Below are positions 1-12,674 of a stretch of DNA of 64,000 nt, piece by piece. The stretch's first letter is position 1. Each line of letters begins with the position of its first letter. The position numbers and the translations under genes are program-made. Location: contig CALYLX010000126.1 in the NCBI GenBank assembly GCA_944990035.1, positions 2,480,001-2,544,000 of the forward strand. The letters are read 5' to 3'. The notes beneath the pieces were generated by a model. The model searched no databases. It had not been told where the DNA came from and saw nothing but the letters and a program-made list of their open reading frames with translations. Source of the DNA: Clitopilus passeckerianus. Taxonomy: Eukaryota > Basidiomycota > Agaricomycetes > Agaricales > Entolomataceae.

Positions 1-599
1 CTTGGAGTCACCTCCTGACGCCTTTCAAATTCCAGAAGCTTTGGTTTCCAAAGGTGACGGGCAATCCGTCACATGCTGATTACAGTCTCCCAAGGAAGAC
101 TATATCGCGCGCCGACGACGACGGGCGTCGTTTTCTCTCCTCTGCCCAGTTCACTTGTGGTCAATGGGATCTTCCTCTCCTGGGATCATCGATATCTCTG
201 AAAGGCACACCGGTCGCGTAGCTTCTGGCGAATCAGATCCATGGTGAGTATTTACCGCCGCTCAATCACTGAATCCGCAATCGGCAGATGAGGGAGCGTG
301 TAATCCATAAGGGATCCGGACGAATGGTCCCGAATACACAGGATGGATTTGGAGGAGAATCTGAGATGCTTCTCCCGCAAAAGTCGCCTTGAAGGTCCTA
401 ACGGAGGGAACTTTAAACCACGTTTGATGCCATCGTGGTGAAGCTGATTCCAGCGCACGACCTTTTTGGACATGGGCGTCCGAAAGATGGAATGCTTCTT
501 GCTTTTCGTTCTCCTGAGGCTCCCATGCCCTTGACTTGGCGGTGAAACTTGCTGCGGGGCCGTCGCATGTGTATCTTGTATTGCACGAGTATTTCTAAC
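1..599. other. window edge, no gene recognised
   Basis: I see no reading frame here with recognisable protein character. Short minus-strand frames between about 250 and 750 are Arg/Ser/Pro-rich, carry no family motif and partly overlap the C-terminal exon of the neighbouring P450. The stretch probably contains that gene's 3' flank and the edge of an upstream transcription unit outside the window. Confidence 0.4.
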
Positions 600-2649
600 C
601 TACAGTACATCTCTCTGTTTGTATATGATTTGGATCTTTTTGTCTGGAGCAGACATAACGAACGACCATTTTGGTGTGCAAACCCGATCGCCCGCAATAG
701 AAAGTTGGTAGTTGTAAATAGTGTAAGAAACGAGAGACTTAAGCAAACAGACGGCAAAATATCGGCCAGGACTGGAATTTACGTTAGCAGATGTCGAACA
801 GAAGACAAGACCAATCTTACCAGGTGTGTCGCCCATGGCCCCATGCCATAAACTTCGAGGATGTGCTTGTGCAAACGGCGGTTGCTTGCCGGACATCGTC
901 GTCGTTGGAGGTAGCAAAACGGAATGGTTGAATTTCCGAGCCAAAGTGCTCGAGGCCAACCTCACGAGATGCGGCGCCGAGTAGTGTACCTGGCGGGACC
1001 TCGACGCCGTTGGAAAAGACGAAAGGTTGGTCCTTGACAAGCCTTCCAAGAGTGACTGCACAGAGGTTAGAAAGGTTCGGGTACACACTGCCAGAATCAT
1101 TGACATACTGGAGGAGAAGTGGTGGTAACGCATAACTTCTTTGATCATGGAGTCCAATTTCGTCATTTGAGGAAGAGCGGCATACCTCCACCCTTCTTGG
1201 TCGATAACCGCCTTTGTCTCTTCATAGATCTGGGCTTGCCAATCCGGACGAGAGGCGAGGTGTTGGATAAGCAAAGTCGCAATCTATGAAACACACAAGT
1301 GTCAAGAGTAGCCGCCAAGGATGCAGGAGGCACCGACCATCGCCGTAGATGAGATGCCTGCAAAGTTAACATGCAAGATCCGCAAAGTAAGGTCGTCAAG
1401 TGGTTTCTTTCTTCCGCCATCGGCTTCGATCATGTCGGAAAGAAAATCCGGCTGCAACGAGAGATGAGGGCCACCAGAAAATACAACCAACGCGAAGACA
1501 TACCGGATGCAGGTTCTTGTTACCCTTCTCTCTGTTTTCACGTTCTTGAATGACAGGCTCAAGCAGACGTTCGACTGTTTTTCGTGACCTCTTCGGTGAG
1601 ATGAATCGTGCCAGGAAGCTTCGAAGGCATTGGAGTTATTTAAAGGATTCAGGATGGTCGAACTTCATCCTTACCTTCTCAAGAATCTGGGCGTTGCGCT
1701 GATAATGAAGCCTACAAACGTCATCTGTAGGATATAATCCAAGACCAATTTGATGTATAGATCATCACGGCCTTTTCGTCTCATTAGCATGGTCAATAAC
1801 CACGCAGGTGATAATACTCACATAATGGTATTCCCACAAACACACGGTTGCTTGCTCTGGCAATTAGGTCTTCAATAAAGCCAGCCCCTCTACTGATTGC
1901 TTGAGATGGTCCAGCCGCTGGCGATGCAGTACTCAGTAACGAAATTAAAACTAAGCGAATAAAACTTACCGAGTTGAGGGACCTCAGCAAAATGATTTGC
2001 AAACACATAGGACAACTCATCAAAAATGGTGGGCGTGAGCTCGTCAAGACGTTTCGATAGGAGAGAGGTGAATAAGGGGAAGTGGTAAGGGTTACGAAGT
2101 ACGTCGTGACTCAAGGTGTGCGTGAATTGTAAGGTCTGGGAAGGCGGTGGTCAGCCAAGGCTAACGAAACGTAAACGTCGTGGGGTACCTCTTCGATAGC
2201 CGAAAAGGCAGAAAGCTCGTAGTCAGGTGCGCGATATACATCTTGAATAGTATCTGGGCTCGTCGCAACAACAATCCAGCGAGTTGGGCTTGCTAGCTTG
2301 AAAAGACCACCATTGTGTTTCGTCTACGAGCAACGGTCAGAAGGTCCCACCAACTTGATAGCAGTATTGAAAACGAACTCGTTCGTAGCCTTCGTGCAAG
2401 CAGCCTTGTGTTCGAGTGATAGTATGGAATAGAGACACAATGGGTAAAGACGAGCCTGCTGTCGGAAGCTGTAGAGAATCATCAGTATGCTACTTCATGA
2501 TGCTCACTGACACGCACTGAGTTGAGGGGGTTGGGAGATAGAAGTGTATGAACAGCAATTCCTAGAACTAGTGCAAAGGCCAGGAGAAGAGCCGCTATCC
2601 TAGCATCTAGATAGAGCCCGTCTGTCAGGAGGATCGCCAGTATATCCAT
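600..2649 (-). CDS. cytochrome P450 monooxygenase, ent-kaurene oxidase-like group
   Basis: Multi-exon microsomal P450. The start at 2649 opens a hydrophobic N-terminal anchor (MDILAILLTDGLYLDARIAA, continuing as leucine-rich sequence). Later exons give KHNGGLFKLASPTRWIVVAT, the helix segment SSTAMV, the K-helix ExxR as KEVMR, and the haem loop FMAWGHGRHT. The haem-ligand codon is split by a 49-nt intron (772-820): TG joins T, giving HTCPGRYFA. The I-helix reads NFAGISSTAM rather than the usual AGxDTT. As I recall, such an I-helix is common in fungal ent-kaurene-oxidase-like P450s. The last exon ends IIYKQRDVL. I see no break. The substrate is unknown. Adjacent GMC oxidase and MFS genes suggest shared metabolism, which is inference. 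Middle exon borders are approximate. Confidence 0.87.
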
Positions 2650-3249
2650 CCGTTCAAGGGCTGTAGTGGATAGGAGATTAAGGTCGTAGATGCCGAGTGA
2701 ATCTGCCACGGGGATCATCCGCAAGTTGTAGGCAGGGGGAGCATCATCTTTATGTATTAAAAAAGATACCAAGTCCCTCCTTCAACAGCTGTGTTCAGAA
2801 TGGATCAAGCGTCAGCTGCCTCGTTGGGTTATCTGAGCGTCCAATGATTCTCCAATTCCCCGACTCAAAAAGGGGCCGATTCTAATCAAAACGTTCATGA
2901 GCGCGGCACATCTGGCTATCTGAGGTGAGATCGTACCTGTTAGGACCACGGCGTGAACATATGGGTGGTGTGAAGATCGGTATGCATTGGGTTTCATCAG
3001 TCATAAACCAATGCATGCGGCCAAGGCTTTGGCAAGTATGAGGTCAGTTGCTCGTCCGGATTTCGAGCATCGGTTTAACTCCGTTTAGAGGGATCCCAGA
3101 CGAGATCTACAGATGAGTTGCTCCGATTTGCTGAGTAGTCGCACATGTGTTTGGAATAAAGGCCGAAAAGTAAGGGATAACGGGGGATAACGGGGGTCTA
3201 GGTACAGAGGTAAAACAGTATGGGTATGTTGAAGGCGATCAAAAGTAGA
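2650..3249. other. intergenic region between P450 and GMC oxidase
   Basis: This is the 5' flank of the P450 and 3' flank of the GMC gene. No gene is visible. Around 3173-3200 a ten-base unit (gggataacgg) is repeated twice in tandem. It could be a regulatory site or a chance repeat. Confidence 0.4.
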
Positions 3250-5318
3250 TCATATCTTTGTTCCGTACTTCGCTTTGATCATGTCCGCACACTTCTCTGC
3301 TGCTGCCACAACAGGTGCCATGGTATGACCGGCAGGCACTTCCGGGAAAACGGAGGCGTCACAGACCCTCAACCCATCTACCCCATAGACTTGGAGTTCA
3401 TCATCTACGACTCCCGGAATCTCGTCCTCGAATGGCGCCATCCTACAGGTGGAGGAGTAGTGGTACACCGTACGAGCGTTTTCGCGAATGTATGCTTCAA
3501 TATCCTTGTCGCTCTCGGATTCCGGGAGGACGAAGTCACGGAAAGGGTATCCTTGAGCGCGGGCTTGGTCGACGAGACGAAGGGCAAGGTGAACACCTTT
3601 TGTCAGGGCGGTGATATCATCGTACTCAGCGAGTAGATTGAGGTAGCATTCCGGTCGATCCCATGCAGAGGCAGAAGGGAGGCGGACACGTCCGGATGAT
3701 TTGGGTCTAAGAAGCGACACGAGGAGTGTGAAGGCACCGTCGGGGACGACGAAGTTTGGGTCAGGATCCTTGCCCTGTACAGCAAGTGGCTTGACTTCGA
3801 TATCAGGCCGGTTCCTGGATAGGCTAGAATCGAGGTCCATAGGATCCGTCGTAGTGACCTCCGAGTTCTCGTTGAGGAGTCTCGTAGGGAGGAATATGGC
3901 GAAGTGCACGTATGGATCGCGGAATAGACCCTTTCCAGCGGTGACATATTTCGCAAGCTCCCACATCGCTCGGAGTGGTCGTTTCATGAGGACATACATA
4001 GAGTCTTCCAGAGGACTATGCCACATGACTGGTAGATCTACGTGATCTTTCTAGAGAGCCAGTCAGAATGTGAAGGAAATGATTGCTTATAGGATAACAT
4101 ACAAGGCTTTCGCCAACACCCGCATTGTCGACAACGATCGGGATCTTATGCTCTTGTAGGTGAGCCGCCGGACCAATGCCACTAGATTATTGTCAGTCGA
4201 GGCTCGAAATCAAAAACATTGACGGATGTACCTGAGCATCAGCAGTTGAGGGCTGGCAAGAGCACCGCAGCAGATAATGACCTCTTTCTTGGCCTTTGCA
4301 ATGAAGGTTGCACTGCCCTGGCCGGCATTGCGATCCTGGAACTCGACGCCACTAGCACGGGGGCGTTTCCCAGTGATCTCATCGAAAATGACTCTGGTCG
4401 CAACTGCTCCGGTACATATTTTCAAATGAGCTTTCCGAGCAGTTGCCACAGATAGCGGAAGGAATGCAGAGTATGTCGAGGAGCGTTGCATGTAACGGTC
4501 TGTTGCAATATCTAGAGCCGCGCAGCTAACCGAAGGAACGGTTGGAGAATTGTAGTCTTGAACAAAAGGGATTCCCAAGGATCCAGAAGCTTCTTTGATG
4601 CTTCACAAACTAGGTTAGCAGTCATCAGTGTGGTAGTATGAAGAACCTACTATCTTAAGAACGTCCAAGGCCAGTCCATGAAAGTTTGGTTCTCCCAAGG
4701 CCCTAGTCAAACAAAGAGTCGTTAGTGCAAATTCGTTTGTCTGAGGAATGCAATCATACCATCTTTACCCCGATAATCAGAAGCAGGTTGGCTGAGGGAA
4801 TTTTCGGATTTGACGAAGTAAGATTTCATGCTTTCGTAGTTCCAGGTAGGGTGGCCCATTTCCTCCCAGAGTTGATATTCTCCGGGTACTCCGCGTGTAT
4901 AAATCATGGCGTTGACTCTCGACCCTCCTCCAAGCGCTTCGCCTTGTAACATGGTGACCTGGCGGTTGTTTGCACCCGGAAGAGGCTTTGAGGGGAAAGG
5001 CTTTGCAATTCCATCCTTCTTGAACATGTCTCCGGATAATAGAGGGACACGGTTGGCCCATGTATCGCGGACGTCGCCGCGTTCCAGCAGCAGCACGGTC
5101 ACATTAGAGTCTTCACTCAGTCGTGCAGCAAGAGCGCAGCCAGCAGTTCCGCCTAATGATCATGTTCGGTGACAACCTGAGAACCAGACTAAATCACTAT
5201 CCGTACCTCCGACGACAACGTAGTCGTATACCTGATCATTGGTTGTCCTTGGGGAGTCCGCTTGCAGTCCAACTTCAGCTGGTGACAAGGCAGGGTATGG
5301 CGAACTGAATGGCCACAT
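3250..5318 (-). CDS. GMC-family FAD-dependent alcohol oxidoreductase
   Basis: Glucose-methanol-choline oxidoreductase, aryl-alcohol/choline-oxidase-like. The start at 5318 gives MWPFSSPYP, an N-terminus I associate with agaric GMC proteins. The first intron splits the dinucleotide-binding loop; after joining it reads YDYVVVGGGTAGCALAARL, the Rossmann GxGxxG. Then come LLLERG, the GMC signature region EALGGGSRVNAMIYTRG, CGALASPQLLMLR and, near the C-terminus, the active-site pair YHYSSTCRM and PAGHTMAPVVA with both histidines present. About 600 residues, normal for the family. No N-terminal signal peptide is evident, so it may be intracellular. It is divergent from the MFS gene across 0.9 kb. 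The substrate cannot be told from sequence. Confidence 0.9.
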
Positions 5319-6210
5319 GGAAGACGTCAAACGATGCTGGTGGTGGTTGTAAACGGGCTCGTTGAAACGCTGTACACCTATAACTGCGCCCACTTGAAGA
5401 TATCGGCATGCTTATGAGTGGTCGGTCCAAGAAAAGGCCTTGGAGGCCATGTCGAATCTGATGTTGATCGTTCGTGAGAAAGGGTCCTTCTGCTGGCGTG
5501 AATGGGGCAAACGGATCGTCCATCGCGATCTTGCCTCGTTTGAGTTTCTTCGGTGAAATCGCCGTTGACCGCCACTATCATTGCGACCATGCGCACGAAG
5601 AAGCACCAAGACTCTTCTGGTGAACGCCATTGTATCGACGGAGCACTAAAGCCGCAACGGAACTCTATCAAATCTCCGTCTTCTACGAATGAAAGTGACT
5701 GTGCTGCTGAGAACATGTCATCTGCATTGCTACGGCGGCAATTAGGTGACTAGGAGAGCGCTCAATCGAACTCGACAGAGACATTCTCAGCTGGGTTCTT
5801 CTGGGTTCTCTTTGCCCCCAAGATATTCTTATGGGCGGTGTTTGATATCGGGGCTCGTGTTACAGTTTGATCATAACGATCGAGGTAAGGTTAAGGTGAG
5901 GCAAAGCATCCAGCCCGAACACCACGCAGAAGCTGGGGTGTAGATCTCAACAGACTCGGTATTTCGTATTCTGTGACACGCAAGGAAGAAGCTAATTCTT
6001 AGGATCATACCACTTCTCTTTAGAAGTGATGCATGATGGACTAACGGAGGAGGTTTGTTTATGCCACCATTTCGTTCAACTGGCCTGAGAATGTTCCAAT
6101 TCAGGCGCCTGATGAACTCCCTAGCTCCATGGCTTGGATATATATGGCCTTAGAAGATGGTCCAAAAGTTCTTCTTCAAGCTCGTATCATAATACGGGAT
6201 CCATCGACCG
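5319..6210. other. divergent promoter region between GMC oxidase and MFS transporter
   Basis: Short frames on the minus strand at 5380-5720 have no family character and are probably chance. The region most likely holds the shared upstream regulatory sequence of the two divergently transcribed genes. I see no clear TATA box. Confidence 0.4.
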
Positions 6211-9038
6211 ATGAATGAAGAAAGCAGGACAAGCGATGAGGAGAAAAGAATCGGTGACCACCAGACGGAAAGTGAAGGCTCGGGTGAGAAGGGCTTAATA
6301 ACCGGCCGGGATTTGGTCCTAATTTTCACGTACGAGCGTTTACTGTCTCAAGTACCCGCAGACTGATAGTAACTCATTTCCTTTTAGTGGATTTATCTCC
6401 TCCGTGTTCCTTGTCAATCTTGACCAGACTATTGTATGTTGTTCAATTATGAGATTCGATTCTACTCCTTGACAAGTAAAAACAGATTTCCACTGCACTT
6501 CCGCGAATTATATCTCAGTTCAATGCGCTGAACCAGGTTTCGTGGGTTGCATCTGTTTGTATGTACTGTAGTACCAATGGCATCGTCGAGAACTTTTGCT
6601 TAAACGCACCACTCTAGATTTTCTTACCGAATCCGGCCTCCTCTTAGCGGCGAGCCAGCTACTCCTTGTCATCCCAACGAAATGGGTCTTCCTCGGTATG
6701 ATCGTCATATTCGAGATCGGTAGCTTAATTTGTGCTGTGGTACGTGGACCGACTTTACAAAATTGACGGAAGGATGTTGATAATTTATTCAGGCTCCTTC
6801 CCTTGCTGTCTTGATTTTTGGACGAGCTGTGGCTGGCTGTGGCGCGTCAGGGTATGATTTCCCGTGCCAGAAACGCCACTAAGATGCTCACAGAAGGTGT
6901 CAGAATTATTGTGTCGGTTATTGCCGCGATTTCACAGGTAAAGAGCTCGACATTTCTCAGCTCAGGATTATTCTGATTTGACATAGTCAACGCGCTTTCA
7001 AGATCGTCCGTTCCTCTTTGCTTGTATCGGGGCAACCTTCGCTGTTGCAAGCGTCACGGGCCCTTTGATTGGTGAGTTCGAATTGTTATCCCATTTAATT
7101 CGCAAACCTAACCTGAGTGTGGAAGGGGGTGGCTTCACAGGTATGTTCTATGCATGATTTGGCATAAGCCACTGCTAAAGCTTGAGATTAGAGCACGTCA
7201 GCTGGAGATGGTGTTTCTACAGTGAGTTGAATAGTAGAGTTTTGCCATATGGTGTGCTCAATTGTCGAGTTTCTAGTCAATTTGCCGGTGGGTGACGTCC
7301 ACCAGATGGGCCGCATTCGCTAATTCTTGACAGTTCGGAGCTGTCTCGATTGCCCTTGTTACTCTCTTCCTTCACTCGCGTGAGCCACCCATTCCCAATC
7401 ACCTCAAGAGCCTATCAACTGGGAAAAGGGTTGTTAAGTAAGTTGCCTCGCCGCTATCTAACACCGCAAGCCCTAACTGGATACTGGTGTAGGTCTGATT
7501 GGATCGGAACATTCCTATGCTTTGCCGCGGTCGTCTCTCTGCTCCTCGCTCTTCAATGGGGAGGAAATGAAAAACCCTGGGGTCACTACAGCGTGATCGT
7601 CTCGTTCGTCTCCGCAGGAGTAGCTCTCATCATTTTCTTGCTGTATGAGTGGTGGCTTGGCTCTGAGAAAGCGATGTTCCCCATGGACATGTTCCGTCGG
7701 GGTACCCAGGTGGGTGCGATGCTACAAGTGGTGAGTATCTTCATCATTGATGCACCTGAAAGCGGCGTTGACCAGAATAGTTCTGGAATATGTTGTCCCT
7801 TTTGGTCGGGGTGGTGTGTATCCCAGATATCGTACTGTGAAATTAACAGCTAATGACGGCATGGATAGTATTATCTACCCCTATGGTGAGTTCCATTAAC
7901 TCAGTTCTTTGATGTTTATTCAACTGCGGTCATCAGGTATCAAGCTCAAGGGAGGGAGCCAACTCGTTCTGGATTGGACATCCTTCCATTCATGATCTCT
8001 CTGGTAGTAGGTGCGGGTTGAACTTTATCACAATGATGTTCGTCGACTGATGTGGATGAATGGTCAGCATGCTTCGTATCTGGGGCTGTCATTAAGGTGA
8101 ATAGATTCCTGACTTCAATTTAATTCTCCTGGTAACACATGGCATAGGTTACCGGGCGTTATTGGATCTGGCTGCTGGTTTCACCGATGATCTCTGCAAT
8201 CGGGGCAGGTCTCCTATATACCATCGACGAGACCACGCCGACACCAAAGTTGATCGGGTATCAAATCTTGTTTGGGGTATGTTGCGAACGTTCGCATTTT
8301 CTGACGATCTTTCCATGATTTACTAACTGGTGGCTGAGCAGGCAGGCATCGGTCAGTTGGATTTGATAGATGATTGCTGATCCATGCGATCTCACCTTCG
8401 ATTCATCAAGGAGGAGGGCTGCAAAATACATACGTTGCGTCTCAAGTGAAGTGCCTTTTCTCAGTACCTTGAAATTGTTCTGACTGATCTGTTGGTAGGC
8501 TGAATATCAAGATGACGAAAGTCAGCTTTTCAAAGCCTCGTCCGTGGTGGTGAGTTGATCAGAAATCAGAAGCCTTTCTACCAGCGCTTAATCCAGGCAC
8601 TATGCTCTGTTCAGGCTTTCACGCAGCTTCTGGGCGGTGTGGTCGGTCTGTCGTAAGTTGACGCCTTTCTATTGTCGTTGGTGGCGCGCTGAGATATCGG
8701 ATCAGGATTGCAGCAACGATATTCTTGAATAGGTTGACGGTATTACTCCCACGATACGCACCAAACCTTCCCCCGGAATTGGCAAAAGCCGTCCAGCAAA
8801 GCATCACAGCGATCTCGTACCTCCCTCCCGATCAAAGAGAGCAGGTTACACGTGCGTACATTCATAGTCTCGACCCCGTATTCTTGGTTGGCGTCGTCGC
8901 CTCGATTCTCGCGAGCCTTTCGACTCTGTGAGTATTCTGGATGATCCCATTTCCTCAGGTCACAGGCTGAATGATTTCAGATTCATGAAAAACTACAGCA
9001 TTCACGAGAGAGCCAAGCTCGCTGGCATGACCATGTAA
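6211..9038 (+). CDS. MFS multidrug transporter, DHA2 (14-TM) class
   Basis: Proton-driven efflux permease of the plasma membrane. The ATG at 6211 starts a hydrophilic tail (MNEESRTSDEEKR). The first TM crosses an intron and reads TGFISSVFLVNLDQTI, then STALPRI, the DHA2 motif normally seen in TM1. Further exons give [31 protein letters not shown] (motif C and the loop typical of TRI12/DHA2 proteins), TGYWCRSDWIGTFLCFAAVV, a long middle set of helices, AFTQLLGGVVGLSIAATIFL and the end IHERAKLAGMTM. There are many short introns and exon borders are approximate. It lies beside a P450 and a GMC oxidase, so export of their product or tolerance to a substrate is plausible but unproven. Confidence 0.88.
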
Positions 9039-10048
9039 TACTACTCTGTAGAACGATTATACTGATGTGGGACAACGAATAATATTATGGCCGCTTTGGC
9101 TTGCATTCAGAGACTTTCAGATACCTGTTTGATCGACTAGAACTGAGCTCGACGCGCTGTTCGTTTTTGGTCCGCTGTGTCTAGGTGTTTCCCATTCAAC
9201 ATGGCGGTTCCCATTCACCGCTTGGGCGTCAGGAACCCTTCTCACAGTGACAATAGAAGAAGAATACAGGCAGACAAAGTTGGTTATTCTGAATGCGATA
9301 TGGGCATAATTAATCATCACACATGTAAACCATCGAGCCATCGGGGATCTTCAAACCGAGCTAGAAGCTCTGCTGAGCGCTACGCTCCGAGTCAAGGGAT
9401 AAGCCTGAGTATTTCGTTGATACCAAGAGAATCAATTTCCTCAAGCTGATCCTAGGATCAAGTATTCTTACATACCACTTTTGCGTTGATTTTACCTTTT
9501 CAGATATTTTAATAGCGCCCTATAGCACAGCTTAAAGCAATCTCCTTTTGGTGGAAGCCCCCAAGACCGCAGTCAGAGTTGCAAAAACAGTACTGTATTC
9601 GCCCGCAGGATACCAGTATATGATACTTGTGATGCATACCATATTTTAAGACGCCTCATGATCAAGAAGACCCCACTTCCATGATAACACTTCCCATACA
9701 AGCCGGAAATCTGAGTAAATCCCACACCAGAGTATTGTCCAGTCCTTGTTGCCTGTGTATTCTGGATGATCAACCCCATGGGTTACCCAGCTGAGTCTGT
9801 TGGCCAATCACAAGATCAGACCCCTCCATGGGAGCTCTATTAGGGGCAGATTTCTTCCTAGGCCTCGAAGCGTGAATTCTAAAGTCGGTGTCGACGGTCG
9901 TTAGGCCTTGAGGAGTTGGGACAAAGTTTAGAGGGTGCTCACTGCTCAGAGTCGTGGTCGAAACTGTGGGAATATGATCGGAAGCCATATCCGAGTACCG
10001 CAGTGAGCTTCTACCATTTGACAGTGAATGGCCAGTGTACACAACAGA
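9039..10048. other. intergenic region, MFS gene to PFS2
   Basis: About 1 kb with only short frames lacking family character on both strands. It should contain the MFS 3' end and the PFS2 promoter. No repeat, RNA gene or TATA box stands out. Confidence 0.4.
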
Positions 10049-12260
10049 ATGGCCACAACGCTTCCTGTATTGCTTCCGGCCGATAATTCAAGCTTTTCCC
10101 ATACCTCACCCTTTGAATGGACTCCCAAAAAATTCAAGAGTGCACCTCAACCGCCGCCGGTAGATGACGGCAAAGATCTTGAGACGGCCAATGCCAAACT
10201 GGCGCTGGATGGCAAGCTCATTAAGAAGACGCGTCCTCGGCGGACAGTCGACTACAATGGAGGTCTAGGGAGATGGTCTATAGTGAGTTTCACCGCCTTG
10301 TGATTGTTCGTCGCAAAGGGAACCTAACCTATTTCAATAGTTGAAGAAGACGAGACCAAACCCTTCCTATGTACCATACTTGCGGCCGAGTCCACCATAT
10401 ATCATTGACGTATGTGGTACAGATAGAATGCACAATAGAACCATATTCAATGCGAAATTCATAATCTTCAGCTGTTGCCTCCAAAGGCCTATCCCGATAA
10501 TCCCTCAACTTCATTGTGCACCAAGTTTGTACATACATCGACCAACAAGCTGCGCTGTCCAGTCAAAGTTGTAACAGTCAGCACCCTTTTTGCTATTTTT
10601 GCGTACATAGGTTGAACTCGGCTGAATCTCATTATAGTGGACACCAGAGGCGCGACGAATACTGACAGGCTCCCAAAGCGGGGAATTCACACTATGGAAT
10701 GGCCTCACCTTCAACTTCGAAACAATTCTCCAAGCCCATGATACTGCAATCTCTGCCATGCGATTCAACCACTCTGGCTCCTTCCTAGCCTCCGCTGACA
10801 AGAACGGTGTGATCAAGTACTTCGAACCCAACATGAACAACTTGGCTGCCTTTCCCGGCTCTGGTTCACGAGAAGGCATAGGAGGGCTCAGCTGGAGTCC
10901 AGACGATCGAAGGTTTGCGACTGCGAGCGACGATTCAAGTGTGAGAATTTGGTCATTTGAAGACGGTCGTGAAGAAAGTGTCCTATCTGGTGAGTCCTAT
11001 TCGCGCGTAATTTCTTGCGACGCTAAATGTTTTCTAGGACACGGCTGGGATGTCAAATGTGTAGAGTGGCATCCAACAAAGGGACTTCTCGTCTCAGGTA
11101 GTAAAGACAACCAGATAAAATTCTGGGATCCCCGAACAGGGACAACGCTCTCAACCTTGTGCGTTATTCTACTCAACCAATGGGTCCAGTAATCTTATTA
11201 TGCTCTGAAGACATTATCATAAAAACACGATATCAGCATTAGCTTGGTCACCGAATGGAAACATGGTCGCCAGTGCTTCCCGAGACCAAACTTGCCGAGT
11301 CTTCGACATCCGCGCCATGAAAGAATTCTCCGTTCTCAAGGGCCACAAAAAGGAAGTTAACTGTAAGTTTTTTTTCCCTTCCTATCCACACTACAAGGTA
11401 TTTACTATGTCACAGCTGTAACCTGGCACCCCTTCCACCCAATAGTCGCCTCTGGCGGATCCGAAGGGTCAATTCTACACTGGGACCTATCAAGCACGAC
11501 TGAACCCGCATCCTCCCTCTCGCCAACCTCCGTCACAGCCCCACGAGCCACACTCTCCCAAGCACACGACTCCAACGTCTGGTCACTAACATACCACCCC
11601 CTCGGCCACATCCTCGTCTCCGGATCGAACGACCACACCACACGATTCTGGTCTAGAGAACGACCTGGAGATTCTACGTCTGTATTCTCTGGAGGTGGTG
11701 AGAAGCCTCCCGAGGTGGCAGATGGAGGTGGCCAGGATGATGATGACGATAATATGGTTCCTGGGTTCGGTTTCAGCGGGAACGGACCAGAGGCTACAAA
11801 CTGGTGGGGCAAGGAGGACGACACTGCGAATGGTGACATCCCAGGATTTGGTGTTGGCAGTGCCGGTGCCGCTATCAACGGGGCCGGAGGAGGCTACGAT
11901 GACAGGAAACCGGAAGGAGGCTTCGGGAATGCCTCAAGTTCAGCGCCAGTGGATGATTTCCCTGGCTTTGGAGGGGGCGGAGGCGCTGGTGGAGGGGGTG
12001 GTGGTGGTGGTCGAGAAATTGACTACTCCCTTGGTGCCCAGCCAGACGGTCCTTCGAATTCCCGTGGATATGGACAACATGACCGTGATTCATACAACCA
12101 AGGAGGTTCAGACTGGAATCGCGATGGTGGAGGTGGTGGAAGAGGCGGCGGTGGGAGGGACAACGACGATTGGTCTGGTGAAGGCCCGGGCAGAAACCGT
12201 CAAGGCCGTGGTGGCAGGTGGGGAGGACGTAGTCGTGGAGGTGGAGGTGGAAGATACTAG
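10049..12260 (+). CDS. PFS2: polyadenylation factor subunit 2 (Pfs2/WDR33), WD40 protein
   Basis: WD-repeat scaffold of the cleavage and polyadenylation factor, nuclear, needed for recognition of the poly(A) signal and 3' processing. N-terminal signatures are [13 protein letters not shown] and [19 protein letters not shown], then, over an intron, [11 protein letters not shown] and [22 protein letters not shown] repeats follow ([51 protein letters not shown]). The C-terminus (about 11,700-12,260) is Gly/Asp-rich with RGG-like and poly-Gly stretches ending GGGGGRY, longer than the WD core requires and probably RNA-binding or disordered. An in-frame ATG 21 bases upstream (10028) is an alternative start. 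One intron near 10580 appears to use a GTCAGC donor. Confidence 0.93.
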
Positions 12261-12674
12261 TTTACCCTTATTGTATTACTACACCTATATCGTTTATGAA
12301 ATGCCTCAAATACTGAGCAGAATGTGTTGAACGTTGGGCTCTGGAATTCAGGTGCCTGTATGCCGCGTTTAATTACTGTCATGACGAACATTGTGCTGTC
12401 GGGAACATCGTTATGCGCGTGAATTGCTAAAAGTACAAGGGTGATACGTAGATAATGAATAAATGACGAGACAGTTTCCAATCTCGTACAAACCCAAGGA
12501 AATAACGAAAAGGCGGAAGTATGGACGAGGGGGTAGGTGGTATGACTAAAAGACGTGTAGATACTTTAGGTGAACTATTATACAGAGGCAGGAATATTTT
12601 GCTTGGTATTGTACATTGAAGTATGATGAAACTAGGCGGGCGTGGGTGGTCATATAAATGAGATAAATAGAATG
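12261..12674. other. convergent 3' flank of PFS2 and PP1 subunit
   Basis: The two genes converge here, leaving about 0.4 kb. It is AT-rich and carries both 3' untranslated regions. No other gene is seen. Confidence 0.5.

Noticed and set aside
5378..5716. 112-codon minus-strand frame between GMC and MFS genes
   Set aside because: No homology character and no splice continuation into the GMC gene, whose N-terminus is well defined at 5318.
11695..12330. 211-codon plus-strand frame rich in Val, Thr and Arg
   Set aside because: It overlaps the Gly-rich Pfs2 tail in another frame. The WD40 frame has the family signatures, and repetitive GGN codons leave the other frames open by chance.
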